Shown here: positions 35,719-43,089 of the stretch, piece by piece
How the letters are laid out: the number at the start of each line of letters is the position of its first letter
Numbering within the stretch: the stretch's first letter is position 1
Assembly (NCBI RefSeq): GCF_009646335.1
Contig: NZ_WJBU01000001.1
Coordinates: forward strand, 62,001 to 126,000
Length of the DNA: 64,000 nucleotides
Origin: Caenimonas koreensis DSM 17982
GTDB taxonomy: Bacteria > Pseudomonadota > Gammaproteobacteria > Burkholderiales > Burkholderiaceae_C
Direction of reading: 5' to 3'
Notes under the pieces: generated by a model
The model's database searches: none
What the model saw: only the letters and a program-made list of their open reading frames with translations
What the model was told of the DNA's origin: nothing
Translations under genes and position numbers: made by a program

Positions 35719-35802
35719 TCGCTAGGGGTGTTGCCGCGCAAGCGGCGACTGAGAAAGTCCCTTTGAACCTGATTGAGGTAATCCTCGCGCAGGGAAGCAA
35801 GC
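35719..35802 (+). promoter_or_regulatory. TPP (thiamine) riboswitch
   Basis: The conserved THI-element blocks appear in order: GGGGTG at 35725-35730, the P2/P3 arm CCGC-GCAA-GCGG near 35734-35745 with CTGAGA at 35749-35754, then TTTGAACCTGAT (35762-35773), GGTAAT (35777-35782) and GCGCAGGGAAGC (35787-35798). The stem GCGCCGG/CCGGCGC at 35812-35834, between the aptamer and the start codon at 35882, is a possible expression platform. Thiamine pyrophosphate binding would reduce expression of the TonB receptor. Confidence 0.93.
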
Positions 35803-35881
35803 AGTCAGGCGGCGCCGGATTTTCTCCCCGGCGCACATCCGCCAAAAGCAAGCCGACCTGTCATCACGTCGAAAGAACGTC

Positions 35882-37993
35882 ATGGCAAAACATTCATTGA
35901 AGTTCATGCACAAGGCCGCGATCCCGCTGGCCATTTCCTCGCTTTTCGTCTCCCCCCTCACCGTGCACGCGCAGCAAGCCACGCTGGCACCCGTCACGGT
36001 CACGAGCCAGAGCGCCCCGCCGACGGCAGACGTAACCGGCTTCGGCGAAGTGCCGCTCAAAGAGGTGCCCGCTTCTGCCACCGTAATCACGCGCAAGCAG
36101 ATCGAGGCTGCTGGCGCCCGGCGCCTGGCGGACCTGACGCAGTTCGACTCGTCTGTGACGGACTCGTACAACGCGCCGGGCTACTGGGACTTTCTGGCGG
36201 TGCGCGGCTTCACGCTCGACAACCTCTACAACTACCGCCGCGAAGGCTTGCCATTCAATGCGCAGACGTCCGTGCCGCTGGACAACAAGGAGCGCATTGA
36301 GATCCTCAAAGGCACGAGCGGCCTGCAGGCCGGTGTGAGCGCGCCCGGTGGCCTTGTGAATTACGTCGTCAAGCGCCCGACTGAGCGCGACGTGCGCGAG
36401 GTAACGCTCGAATGGTCGAGCCGCGCGAGCGTGATGGGTGCTTTGGACCTGGGTGGGCGATGGGGCGCCGACAGAAGCTTCGGCTACCGGATCAACGCCG
36501 CACAAGAGCAACTGCGCCCCGAAATGCACAACCTCGACGGGCATCGCAGCTTCCTGTCGCTGGCGGGCGACTGGCGCATCAATCGCGACTCGGTGCTCGA
36601 AGCAGAGATCGAATGGAGCCGCAAGTCGCAGCCGAGCCAGACCGGCTTCAGCGTGCTGGGCACGGTGCTGCCCGCAGTGCCCGATCCGCGGCTGAACCTG
36701 AACAACCAGCCTTGGGTGCAGCCCACGATGTTCGAAGGCACGACCGGCACATTGCGGTTCAGCCAATCGCTCTCGCCCGACTGGAAGTGGTCCGCGCAAA
36801 TTGGCAGCCAGCGACTGAAGACGAACGACTTCACCGCATTCCCGTATGGCTGCAGCGCCGAAGGCAACTACGACCGCTTCTGCTCTGATGGAACGTTCGA
36901 CTACTACGACTTTCGCAGCCAGGATGAGCGGCGTCAACAGACGGCCGCGGCGCTCAGCCTGAAGGGCAGGTTCAGCACCGCCGGCGTGACACATGATGTG
37001 TCGGCAGGCCTCACGACGGCTCGTGCGCGCGACCGCTTCAACACACAGGCCTACAACTACGTGGGCACTGGAACCATCGACGGGAAGACTGTGGTGCCCG
37101 CTGATCCATCACTCACGTACGTGGTGAATGACCGCGACGAGCGGTCGGTGGAGCTCTCACTGAACGACGCGGTGCACTGGAACGAATCGCTCACGACGTG
37201 GATTGGCCTGCGCCACACGAAGCTCGACAGGGGCTACAAGCAGTCCCTCACCACACCGTGGGCCGCTGTGTCGTACAAGGCCAATCCTGCGGTGACGCTG
37301 TATGCGAGCTACGGCCAGGGTGTCGAGTCGCAACGCGTGCCTGCGAGCCCGTTGTTCGCTAACGCGGGCGACGTGCTGCCTGCGTTGAAGTCGAAGCAGG
37401 TCGAGATCGGCGCGAAGGGTGCGCAGGGCGCACTCGACTGGCAGGTCGCCATCTTCGACATCAAGCGCCCGTTGAGCAATGTGGACTTCTGCAGCCGCAC
37501 CGGCTCACCGTGCGTGGGCCAGTTCGATGGCCATGCCGTGCATCGTGGCGTTGAGGCGAGTTTTCAGTGGACGGCCGGTGCATGGCAAGTGGGGAGCGGC
37601 GTGACGCTGCTGCGTGCCCGGCGCGAAGGCAGCGTGCTGGAGCCCGCTAACAACGGCAAGCGCCCGACCAACGTGCCCGACGCGGTGCTCCGTGCCAACG
37701 CGGCTTACAAGGTTGATGTCCTGCCCGGCCTGGAGTTGCGTGCCAACCTGTCGCACGAAGGCAAACGCTCGGTGTTTGCGGATGAGTCGATCGAGTTGCC
37801 CGCGTGGACGCGCCTCGATGCAGCAGTGCACTACGAGCACAAAGTCGCGAGTGCAAATGTGGGCTGGACACTGGGCGTGGACAACGTGACGAACCGCCGC
37901 TTCTGGAAAGAGTCGCCCTTCCAGTTTGGCCATGTGTACCTCTACCCCGGTGCGCCGCGCACGCTTCGGCTCACGATGAATGCGAGCCTCTGA
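35882..37993 (+). CDS. TonB-dependent outer-membrane receptor under TPP riboswitch
   Basis: A 703-residue outer-membrane receptor. A signal peptide ends at A-H-A-Q near residue 31; a TonB-box-like APVTVTSQ follows, then the plug domain (EVPASATVITRKQIEAAGARRLADL, FLAVRGFTLDN, ERIEILKGTSGLQAG and PGGLVNYVVKRPT) and a 22-strand-type barrel ending in TLRLTMNASL. By sequence it resembles siderophore receptors, but the riboswitch 80 bases upstream points to thiamine, its phosphates or a precursor as ligand. No inner-membrane thiamine transporter is adjacent. Confidence 0.93.
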   Translation: MAKHSLKFMHKAAIPLAISSLFVSPLTVHAQQATLAPVTVTSQSAPPTADVTGFGEVPLKEVPASATVITRKQIEAAGARRLADLTQFDSSVTDSYNAPGYWDFLAVRGFTLDNLYNYRREGLPFNAQTSVPLDNKERIEILKGTSGLQAGVSAPGGLVNYVVKRPTERDVREVTLEWSSRASVMGALDLGGRWGADRSFGYRINAAQEQLRPEMHNLDGHRSFLSLAGDWRINRDSVLEAEIEWSRKSQPSQTGFSVLGTVLPAVPDPRLNLNNQPWVQPTMFEGTTGTLRFSQSLSPDWKWSAQIGSQRLKTNDFTAFPYGCSAEGNYDRFCSDGTFDYYDFRSQDERRQQTAAALSLKGRFSTAGVTHDVSAGLTTARARDRFNTQAYNYVGTGTIDGKTVVPADPSLTYVVNDRDERSVELSLNDAVHWNESLTTWIGLRHTKLDRGYKQSLTTPWAAVSYKANPAVTLYASYGQGVESQRVPASPLFANAGDVLPALKSKQVEIGAKGAQGALDWQVAIFDIKRPLSNVDFCSRTGSPCVGQFDGHAVHRGVEASFQWTAGAWQVGSGVTLLRARREGSVLEPANNGKRPTNVPDAVLRANAAYKVDVLPGLELRANLSHEGKRSVFADESIELPAWTRLDAAVHYEHKVASANVGWTLGVDNVTNRRFWKESPFQFGHVYLYPGAPRTLRLTMNASL

Positions 37994-38013
37994 GCATCGC
38001 CCAAAAATGACGC

Positions 38014-38019
38014 TATAAT
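38014..38019 (+). promoter_or_regulatory. Consensus -10 box of the tRNA-Asn gene
   Basis: A perfect TATAAT twelve bases upstream of the mature tRNA-Asn 5' end, consistent with a strong stable-RNA promoter starting close to the gene. No good -35 hexamer is obvious at the ideal spacing. Confidence 0.65.
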
Positions 38020-38030
38020 TTAAGGCTTGT

Positions 38031-38106
38031 TCCTCGATAGCTCAGTCGGTAGAGCGCCGGACTGTTAATCCGTAGGTCCCTGGTTCGAGCCCAGGTCGAG
38101 GAGCCA
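38031..38106 (+). tRNA. tRNA-Asn (anticodon GTT)
   Basis: A 76-nt cloverleaf including CCA. The acceptor stem is TCCTCGA/TCGAGGA, the anticodon stem CCGGA/TCCGT with loop CTGTTAA giving GTT, and the T arm is CCTGG-TTCGAGC-CCAGG. It marks the left border of the accessory stretch with a recombinase remnant. Confidence 0.97.
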
Positions 38107-38116
38107 ACTAGGTACG

Positions 38117-38145
38117 GAAATGGGCACTCCCGTAGTGCCCATTTC
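38117..38145 (+). terminator. Rho-independent terminator after tRNA-Asn
   Basis: A perfect 11-bp stem GAAATGGGCAC/GTGCCCATTTC with a seven-base loop, followed by ATTTTGT, starting ten bases after the tRNA. It ends the tRNA transcript. Confidence 0.85.
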
Positions 38146-38184
38146 ATTTTGTACCGCAGCGGTCAGCAGAGCCGCCTTCTTGCC

Positions 38185-39064
38185 TCACATGACGACGCGC
38201 TTTCCATCGAAGCGAATCTCGCCCACGAACTGTCTCAAATAGCGCTTGGTCGCTCCACTTGGGCTATCGGTAAGGCGAACGCGCAGTGCGGCACCAAACA
38301 CGTCCATCTGCTTTGCGGACAGCATCGCCACAGGCATCTCCCCCTGACGACGCGCACCGGCGATCTCCACCAGCACAGCGTCCCGACGCGCCTTGAGCTT
38401 CTGCGCCCTCTTGCGCAGCATGTTGTCCATCGGAAGCAAATCCTTCTCGACCGCCTCATAAAGCCGGTTCGTCGCCAACTCAAGCTCGCCGAGCTCCCAT
38501 TGAAGTCCGCGAATCACCTCGTCTTGTCGCCCATGCGTGTTCTTGAGGTGCGTCTTCATCTCACGAAGCATTTCACGCAGCCGCTCTGGAGTCAGCACCT
38601 TGTCTGCAAACGCGGCCAGGACAAGACCGTCCAGTTTCGGCATTGACACCGCCGGTGTAGTGCAGGCGGTTGAATGCTGAGAAATGCGCGTGTTGCATTT
38701 GTAGTACCGATACCGCCCGCCCTTTCCCGTCGCTGCGGTCATTGCAGCGCCGCAATTGGCGCACCTCAGCAGCCCTGTGCGCAGAGTCGGCGAGCTGACG
38801 AGCCGCCCCGGGGTGACTTGGGGCGATCTCGAATGCCGCTTCTGCTCAACGGCCTCAAAAACCTGCTTATCAAGGATGGGATCGACAGCCACCGCTACCC
38901 ATTCCGACTGCGGTTTTTTTCTCAGCGGCCCATCCTGCTGTCTTGTTAAAGCAGTAGTCGCCTTTGTAGGTCGCGTCACACAACAGCTGATGAACCCGAT
39001 TGCGCGCCCACTTGCGACCGCGGAGTAGCACGCCCTGCTTGAATGTTGCGCGACTTTCACGCAA
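38185..39064 (-). pseudogene. Serine recombinase remnant, frameshifted and N-terminally truncated
   Basis: The C-terminal part of a large serine recombinase. Two reading frames are needed: 39064 to about 38930 gives the end of the recombinase domain (RGRKWARNRVHQLLCDATYKGDYCFNKT), and from about 38945 to 38185 the other frame continues with PLRKKPQSEWVAVAVDPIL, a zinc ribbon (LLRCANCGAAM with KCNTRIS), a coiled coil and the family end FVGEIRFDGKRVVM. A one-base shift separates them. The whole catalytic resolvase domain with the active serine is missing. It abuts tRNA-Asn and is a scar of an integrated element. Confidence 0.85.
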
Positions 39065-39229
39065 GCAATGGCGGGAGGTCGGTGCCCCCCCCCCAGAGGG
39101 GGACCCCGCCCTCCCGCCGTTCCCTCCCCAACAATGAGGATGACGCCAGCAACCTATCTCATTACTATCGACGTTTAGTATCTATAGCCCCCCGTGTTAC
39201 TTCAACGGGGCGACAAAAGGAGGAGGCAT

Positions 39230-40444
39230 ATGGAATCTACGCCAGCGGGCGACGCCGGCGGTGCGCCTGCACACGCTAGTACCAACGACGAAGCACTTGC
39301 AACTGCGTTAAGTCAAGCCCAAGCAACGGTGGCAGAAGTACGCGCCCAACTTGAGCTGGCAAAGGCGGCTTCAGTTGCCGCCGCCGAAAGCCAAAGGCAG
39401 GCTGGAGCGTGCGCAGCTGAGGCGACCTCCGTGCTAGCAGCCGCGAAGACGCTCGCAGAAGAAGCGACCGCCCTATCAGCCGCGCTGACTGCAAACAGGG
39501 TGGGAGTGACTGAAGACATGGCCGCCGTCAAAGCAGCGAAGGAGCAAGCTGCCGCTGCCAGCGCCGAAGTCAGTGCCATTAACTTGAAGATGACTACCCT
39601 CGTCGGTGAAATCGAGGCTCTGAAAGTTAAAACTCAGACTTCGGCGGGTGCTGCCAGCGACCTACTTGACGAAATCAAGGAGTTTTCGAAAGAGAGCAGC
39701 GAGGAAACGGCTGGAATGACTGCTGCGCGTGCTGCAGCCAAAGAGTCCGAATCCTTACTTGCGGGTATGGCAGAGAAGGCAAGTGCAGTGGAGCAGAAAC
39801 TCGCCGAATATGAGGCAAAACTTTTGCTGTTAAGAAAGGAATCAGAGTCTCAACTTGCAACGATCGTCGGCCTTCTTCCTGGTGCTACAAGCGCAGGGTT
39901 GGCTTTTGCCTTTGATGCCCGAGGAAAACAATTTATCGTGCCTACGCAACGATGGCAAACCGTGTTTTTGTGGTCAGTTGTCATCCTAGTCGGTTTAGCC
40001 TTGTCGGGGCTCTGGCAGGTTTATCAAGCGGCAACCCCCCTCACGTATGACCAGCTGTTTCGACTTTGGCTTGCGCGTCTTCCAATTGCTGGCGCTTTGA
40101 TTTGGTTGGCCTTGTATGCAAGTCGGGAGTCTGCCTTGGCAAAGCGTTTAGAGGAAGACTATGGCTACAAGGCGGCGGTTGCGGCCTCCTTTCAAGGGTT
40201 CAACAAGCAAATGTCAGATCTGACCGGAAACGCTCCTACAGACAGCCCGATTGCTAAGCTTTGCTCGGATACCTTGGCGACGATTGGTAGCCCGCCGGGT
40301 CGCATCTACGATAAGCACCAGTTAACTATTTCGCCTACCAGTGAAATCTCGGACGGCCTGAAAGAACTGGTCAAACTCGCAACGGGCAAGACGTCCGCGC
40401 CGGATATAGCGAAAGGTCCAAAATCAGCGACCGACCCTTCCTAG
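39230..40444 (+). CDS. Coiled-coil protein with two transmembrane segments, unknown function
   Basis: A 404-residue protein, preceded by a very strong ribosome site (AAAGGAGGAGG) five bases before the ATG. Residues 20-210 are Ala/Glu/Lys-rich heptads predicted to form a long coiled coil. Residues 211-238 contain LLPGATSAGLAFAFDARGKQF, then two membrane helices at about 243-263 and 282-298, and a cytoplasmic-type tail with LEEDYGYKAAVAASFQGFNKQM. No signal peptide. Codon use is clearly less GC-rich than neighbours, and the gene lies beside a recombinase remnant, so it arrived by transfer. I know of similar accessory proteins but no established function. Confidence 0.85.
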   Translation: MESTPAGDAGGAPAHASTNDEALATALSQAQATVAEVRAQLELAKAASVAAAESQRQAGACAAEATSVLAAAKTLAEEATALSAALTANRVGVTEDMAAVKAAKEQAAAASAEVSAINLKMTTLVGEIEALKVKTQTSAGAASDLLDEIKEFSKESSEETAGMTAARAAAKESESLLAGMAEKASAVEQKLAEYEAKLLLLRKESESQLATIVGLLPGATSAGLAFAFDARGKQFIVPTQRWQTVFLWSVVILVGLALSGLWQVYQAATPLTYDQLFRLWLARLPIAGALIWLALYASRESALAKRLEEDYGYKAAVAASFQGFNKQMSDLTGNAPTDSPIAKLCSDTLATIGSPPGRIYDKHQLTISPTSEISDGLKELVKLATGKTSAPDIAKGPKSATDPS

Positions 40445-40508
40445 AAAGATGTCCACGCAAATTTCCCAGTTCTCAGAATCGCGCGCATCGGCGAGCCAAA
40501 AAAATCAA

Positions 40509-40536
40509 GGGGGTAGCGATGCAAGTCGCTACCCCC
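40509..40536 (+). terminator. Rho-independent terminator after coiled-coil gene
   Basis: A perfect 11-bp stem GGGGGTAGCGA/TCGCTACCCCC with a six-base loop, followed by TTCGTCTTTGTC, 64 bases after the stop. The preceding AAAAAAATCAA would serve as a tail in the opposite direction. It isolates the accessory gene from the next one. Confidence 0.85.
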
Positions 40537-40651
40537 TTCGTCTTTGTCGGGCCCGCTCTTAACGGCCCACTCGCTTGATGCATGTCAATGGCCTGCGCCG
40601 TGAGCGCGTGCCCAATCAAGACATCGCAAGGAAAAGAGGAAGAAGCCCCCG

Positions 40652-41014
40652 ATGCCACTGCCAACCGACACTTATCGCGCCCTCACGCAATCAGTCTCCG
40701 CAGAGTTGGCCAGCCTCAGGGCCAGCACGCCCGACGTGATGAAGGCCTTTGGCGACCTGGGCCGCGCCGCCATGGCAGACGGCGCGCTCGACAAGAAGAC
40801 CAAGGAGCTGATCGCACTCGCACTGGGCGTGGCCGCGCACTGCGACCCGTGCATCGCCTTCCACACCCAGGCGCTCGCCAAGCTCGGTGCTACACGCCAG
40901 GAAATCGATGAGACGCTTGGCGTGACCGTGTACATGGGTGGCGGGCCGTCCGCGATGTACGCCGCCAGCGCCATCAAGGCATTTGACGAGGCCGCTGGCG
41001 CAACCAGAGGCTGA
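40652..41014 (+). CDS. Carboxymuconolactone decarboxylase family protein (AhpD-like)
   Basis: A 120-residue all-helical protein of the CMD/AhpD superfamily. The redox motif is Cys64-x-x-Cys67 with His71 (HCDPCIAFHTQAL), preceded by the conserved KTKELIALALGVA helix with Glu52. The CxxC form suggests peroxidase or disulfide-reductase activity rather than decarboxylation. GAGGAAGA lies upstream of the ATG at 40652. It stands alone; remnants of a LysR gene begin immediately after its stop, on the opposite strand. Confidence 0.85.
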   Translation: MPLPTDTYRALTQSVSAELASLRASTPDVMKAFGDLGRAAMADGALDKKTKELIALALGVAAHCDPCIAFHTQALAKLGATRQEIDETLGVTVYMGGGPSAMYAASAIKAFDEAAGATRG

Positions 41015-41184
41015 AGGGCGCGAAGGATGGCCACGACACGCTCGAACACTTCGCGGCCCATCTCGGTGACGGACAGCGAACGGGTGGTGCGCACGAGCAG
41101 TTTCGCGCCGAGCTCTGCCTCCAGTTGCGCAATTGCGCGGCTCACATAGCTCTTCGGTGTGGAAAGCAGCTTGGCCGCACGCAC
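41015..41184 (-). pseudogene. LysR-family regulator fragment
   Basis: A minus-strand stretch of about 55 codons reads as the middle of a LysR winged helix: AAKLLSTPKSYVSRAIAQLE, then LLVRTTRSLSVTEMGREVFERV. The first 15 or so residues of a normal LysR start are missing, replaced by unrelated sequence, and the effector-binding domain is absent because the frame runs into the antisense of the preceding gene. It is a doubly truncated relic. Confidence 0.75.
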
Positions 41185-41274
41185 CTACTGGAATTTTCAC
41201 GAGTCTGTTGGACCCCAATGTCGTCAACGCGAAGGCGCGAAATTGCGCGGCCATCGTACTCGCCCACCCCTCTG

Positions 41275-41380
41275 TGATGCGGGTGGTGCAACCCAGGTGG
41301 TAACACTCGACACTTCTCATGCCCCGATGCTCACGCAGCCTCGGGCCCTGGCAGACGCCATCGCCGCGGCAGCGCGCTGA
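41275..41380 (+). pseudogene. C-terminal fragment of an alpha/beta hydrolase
   Basis: About 34 codons ending in TGA at 41378-41380 read AGGATQVVTLDTSHAPMLTQ followed by PRALADAIAAAAR. This is the usual C-terminal end of an alpha/beta hydrolase, with the catalytic histidine in TSHAP. No core domain precedes it; the upstream 90 bases belong to no recognisable frame. Together with the LysR fragment it shows that this small zone is deletion debris. Confidence 0.6.
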
Positions 41381-41388
41381 TAGCAGCG

Positions 41389-42456
41389 CTACTGCGAATC
41401 TGCCGGCGGGTGGGGCAGCTGAGCGTGCGACGCCGGCAGCACGAGCCCCTCATGCATGGCGACGTACTCGAGCGCGTCTTCAAAGCTGGCACGCGATGCT
41501 GCGGCGACTTGCTGCAGGTAGGCATGCAACTGCGCGTCCTGCGCGTTGCGATTCGCGCATTCGGCGCTGTATTTCTCGAAGTGCGACAGCTGCACGAGCA
41601 GTTCAGCCACGTGGCGCGGACACTCGCACGCAATCGTGGACGAGAGGGTCGCAAAGTCCGCCAGCGCCGCATCGCTCCAGCGCCGCGGCCGCACGTCACC
41701 AGGCATACGCGTGGACTGGCTCGCAGCCTTCTGGTGAGGGCCGTCCGCTCGTGCGAGGCCGTTCAACCATTGCGCCAGCACGGCATCGGGTTGCGGCTCC
41801 CGCAGCAGTGCAACGCCGGCCGTGGCCAATGCATCGCACGCGGCATCGGCGGCAAAGCCATAGATGATCGCTTTGGGCGTCTGCGCAAATGCAGGGGCGC
41901 GGGATTCGAGCGAGGTGATCCACCCGTCGAGCAACTGCGGCTCGTGGACCAGCAGTGCATCAACGTGCTTGCCCTCAAGCGCGGTAGCGGCCTCACCCAG
42001 GCTGTCGAACGGCCCGAGCAATTCAACAGGCCGCGCGAGGCGCCGCAGCAGTGCCGGCCGTTGCATGCGCGAGCCCAGAGCAGCACCGATCACGACAACA
42101 CGCCACGCCAGGGGCGGCACAGGCGCCACGGCTGGCCGCTCGCCCGTTGCGCTGCCCGACAGCACGGTCGCGTGAGTGGACGCCACGCGTTGCAGCTCCT
42201 CCATGCCCAGCGTCGCAATGCTGCCAATCGCATGGCCCAGATCGGTGAGCTGCTTGATAAGGGCAAGCCGGCGGACATCCTCCGACGAGTATTGGCGCTG
42301 ACCACTCGGCGACAGGGCCGCCTGTGTGAGCTGGTAGCGCCGCTCCCACACACGCAAGGTCGCCACTGGCATGCGCAACATGCGCGCTACCGCACCGCTT
42401 CGGTACATCGAAGCCTTTGTCACTGGCTTGGCTTTGGCGGAGTTCATGGATGGCAT
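41389..42456 (-). CDS. MerR-family regulator, LitR/CarH-like without obvious B12 site
   Basis: A 355-residue regulator. Residues 15-85 form a MerR winged helix (MYRSGAVARMLRMPVATLRVWERRYQL). Residues 115-235 look like a Rossmann-type domain similar in place to the cobalamin-binding domain of LitR/CarH, but the DxHxxG cobalamin-ligand motif is absent. A helical C-terminus follows (CECPRHVAELLVQLSHFEKYS). It is divergent from a HiPIP-DUF2256-photolyase run, and LitR-type proteins often control photolyase genes in light. ATG codons at 42456 and 42447 are both possible starts. Confidence 0.85.
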   Translation of the reverse strand: MPSMNSAKAKPVTKASMYRSGAVARMLRMPVATLRVWERRYQLTQAALSPSGQRQYSSEDVRRLALIKQLTDLGHAIGSIATLGMEELQRVASTHATVLSGSATGERPAVAPVPPLAWRVVVIGAALGSRMQRPALLRRLARPVELLGPFDSLGEAATALEGKHVDALLVHEPQLLDGWITSLESRAPAFAQTPKAIIYGFAADAACDALATAGVALLREPQPDAVLAQWLNGLARADGPHQKAASQSTRMPGDVRPRRWSDAALADFATLSSTIACECPRHVAELLVQLSHFEKYSAECANRNAQDAQLHAYLQQVAAASRASFEDALEYVAMHEGLVLPASHAQLPHPPADSQ

Positions 42457-42469
42457 GGACGGAAATGCA

Positions 42470-42498
42470 TTTGACTCGTATTTGACTCTTTATATTAA
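42470..42498. promoter_or_regulatory. AT-rich divergent control region with ATTTGACTC direct repeat
   Basis: In the 163-bp gap between the MerR gene and the HiPIP gene, ATTTGACTC occurs at 42469-42477 (reading ATTTGACTC across the boundary) and again at 42480-42488, 11 bases apart, followed by the AT-rich TTTATATTAAT. TTGACT at 42471-42476 resembles a -35 box with TATTAA sixteen bases on. Two turns of the same box one helical turn apart suit binding of a MerR-type dimer or tetramer. Confidence 0.5.
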
Positions 42499-42619
42499 TG
42501 GATTTCAGAGCCAATTAAACGTCACTTGATGGATTCAATGCAGGTTCGCTGTATTATTCGGCGTCAGTTGATCTTCGGTTCAACTCAAGTCTTTCCACTT
42601 TGCATTCAAGGAGCCTCGC

Positions 42620-42928
42620 GTGAACCCATCTTTGCCCCGTCGTGTTTTCCTGTTGAGCCTCGCCGCTACTGGCGCAGCGATTGCCACGAGCGCACAGGCC
42701 CAAGCCATGGTTGACGAAAAAGACCCGCAGGCGGTCGCTCTCGGCTACGTCTCCGAAGCCAAGCGTGCCGACGTCAAGAAGTACGCGAAGTACGCTGCTG
42801 GCCAGAACTGCACAGGCTGCGCGCTGTACCAGGGCAAGGCAGCTGACAAGGCGGGCGCCTGCCCGCTGTTCGCAGGCAAGCAAGTGGCCGGCGCAGGCTG
42901 GTGCAGCGCTTACGCCAAGAAGGCGTGA
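42620..42928 (+). CDS. High-potential iron-sulfur protein (HiPIP)
   Basis: A 102-residue periplasmic electron carrier with one [4Fe-4S] cluster. The signal peptide has twin arginines (LPRRVFLLSL) as expected for a cofactor-loaded Tat substrate and is cleaved after A-Q-A near residue 29. The four ligands are Cys64, Cys67, Cys81 and Cys95 (C-x2-C-x13-C-x13-C), the HiPIP pattern. AAGGAG precedes the ATG. Its stop overlaps the next gene start, tying a periplasmic redox protein to a photolyase operon, which is unusual. Confidence 0.93.
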   Translation: MNPSLPRRVFLLSLAATGAAIATSAQAQAMVDEKDPQAVALGYVSEAKRADVKKYAKYAAGQNCTGCALYQGKAADKAGACPLFAGKQVAGAGWCSAYAKKA

Positions 42929-43089
42929 AGCCACGCACCGGCTTTCGCGGCAACAAGTCTGCGTTGCCCAGCAAGCCCTGTGCGGCGTGCGGCCTGCCCA
43001 TGACATGGCGGCGCAGCTGGGCCAGGAACTGGGATGAAGTGAAGTACTGTTCCAACGCGTGCCGCAACAGGAAGGCCAGCGGTGGCTGA
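42925..43089 (+). CDS. DUF2256 small zinc-ribbon-like protein
   Basis: A 54-residue protein of the DUF2256 family: KPCAACGLPMTWRRSWARNW followed by DEVKYCSNACR. Four cysteines (19, 22, 42, 46) could hold a metal. The GTG start at 42925 overlaps the HiPIP stop as GTGA, and the end overlaps the photolyase start. Genes of this family are frequently found directly before cryptochrome/photolyase-related genes, so a supporting role is likely but unknown. Confidence 0.9.
   Translation: MKPRTGFRGNKSALPSKPCAACGLPMTWRRSWARNWDEVKYCSNACRNRKASGG

Noticed and set aside
40509-40536. A CRISPR-like repeat
   Set aside because: The palindromic unit occurs once, has no spaced copies and fits a terminator.
38107-40640. 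A second copy of the tRNA-Asn 3' end as right attachment site
   Set aside because: I looked for a repeat of the CCA-end sequence near 40.5 kb and found none, so element borders cannot be defined by tRNA duplication.
42620-42928. A c-type cytochrome next to the photolyase
   Set aside because: There is no CxxCH heme motif; the four-cysteine spacing is that of a HiPIP.
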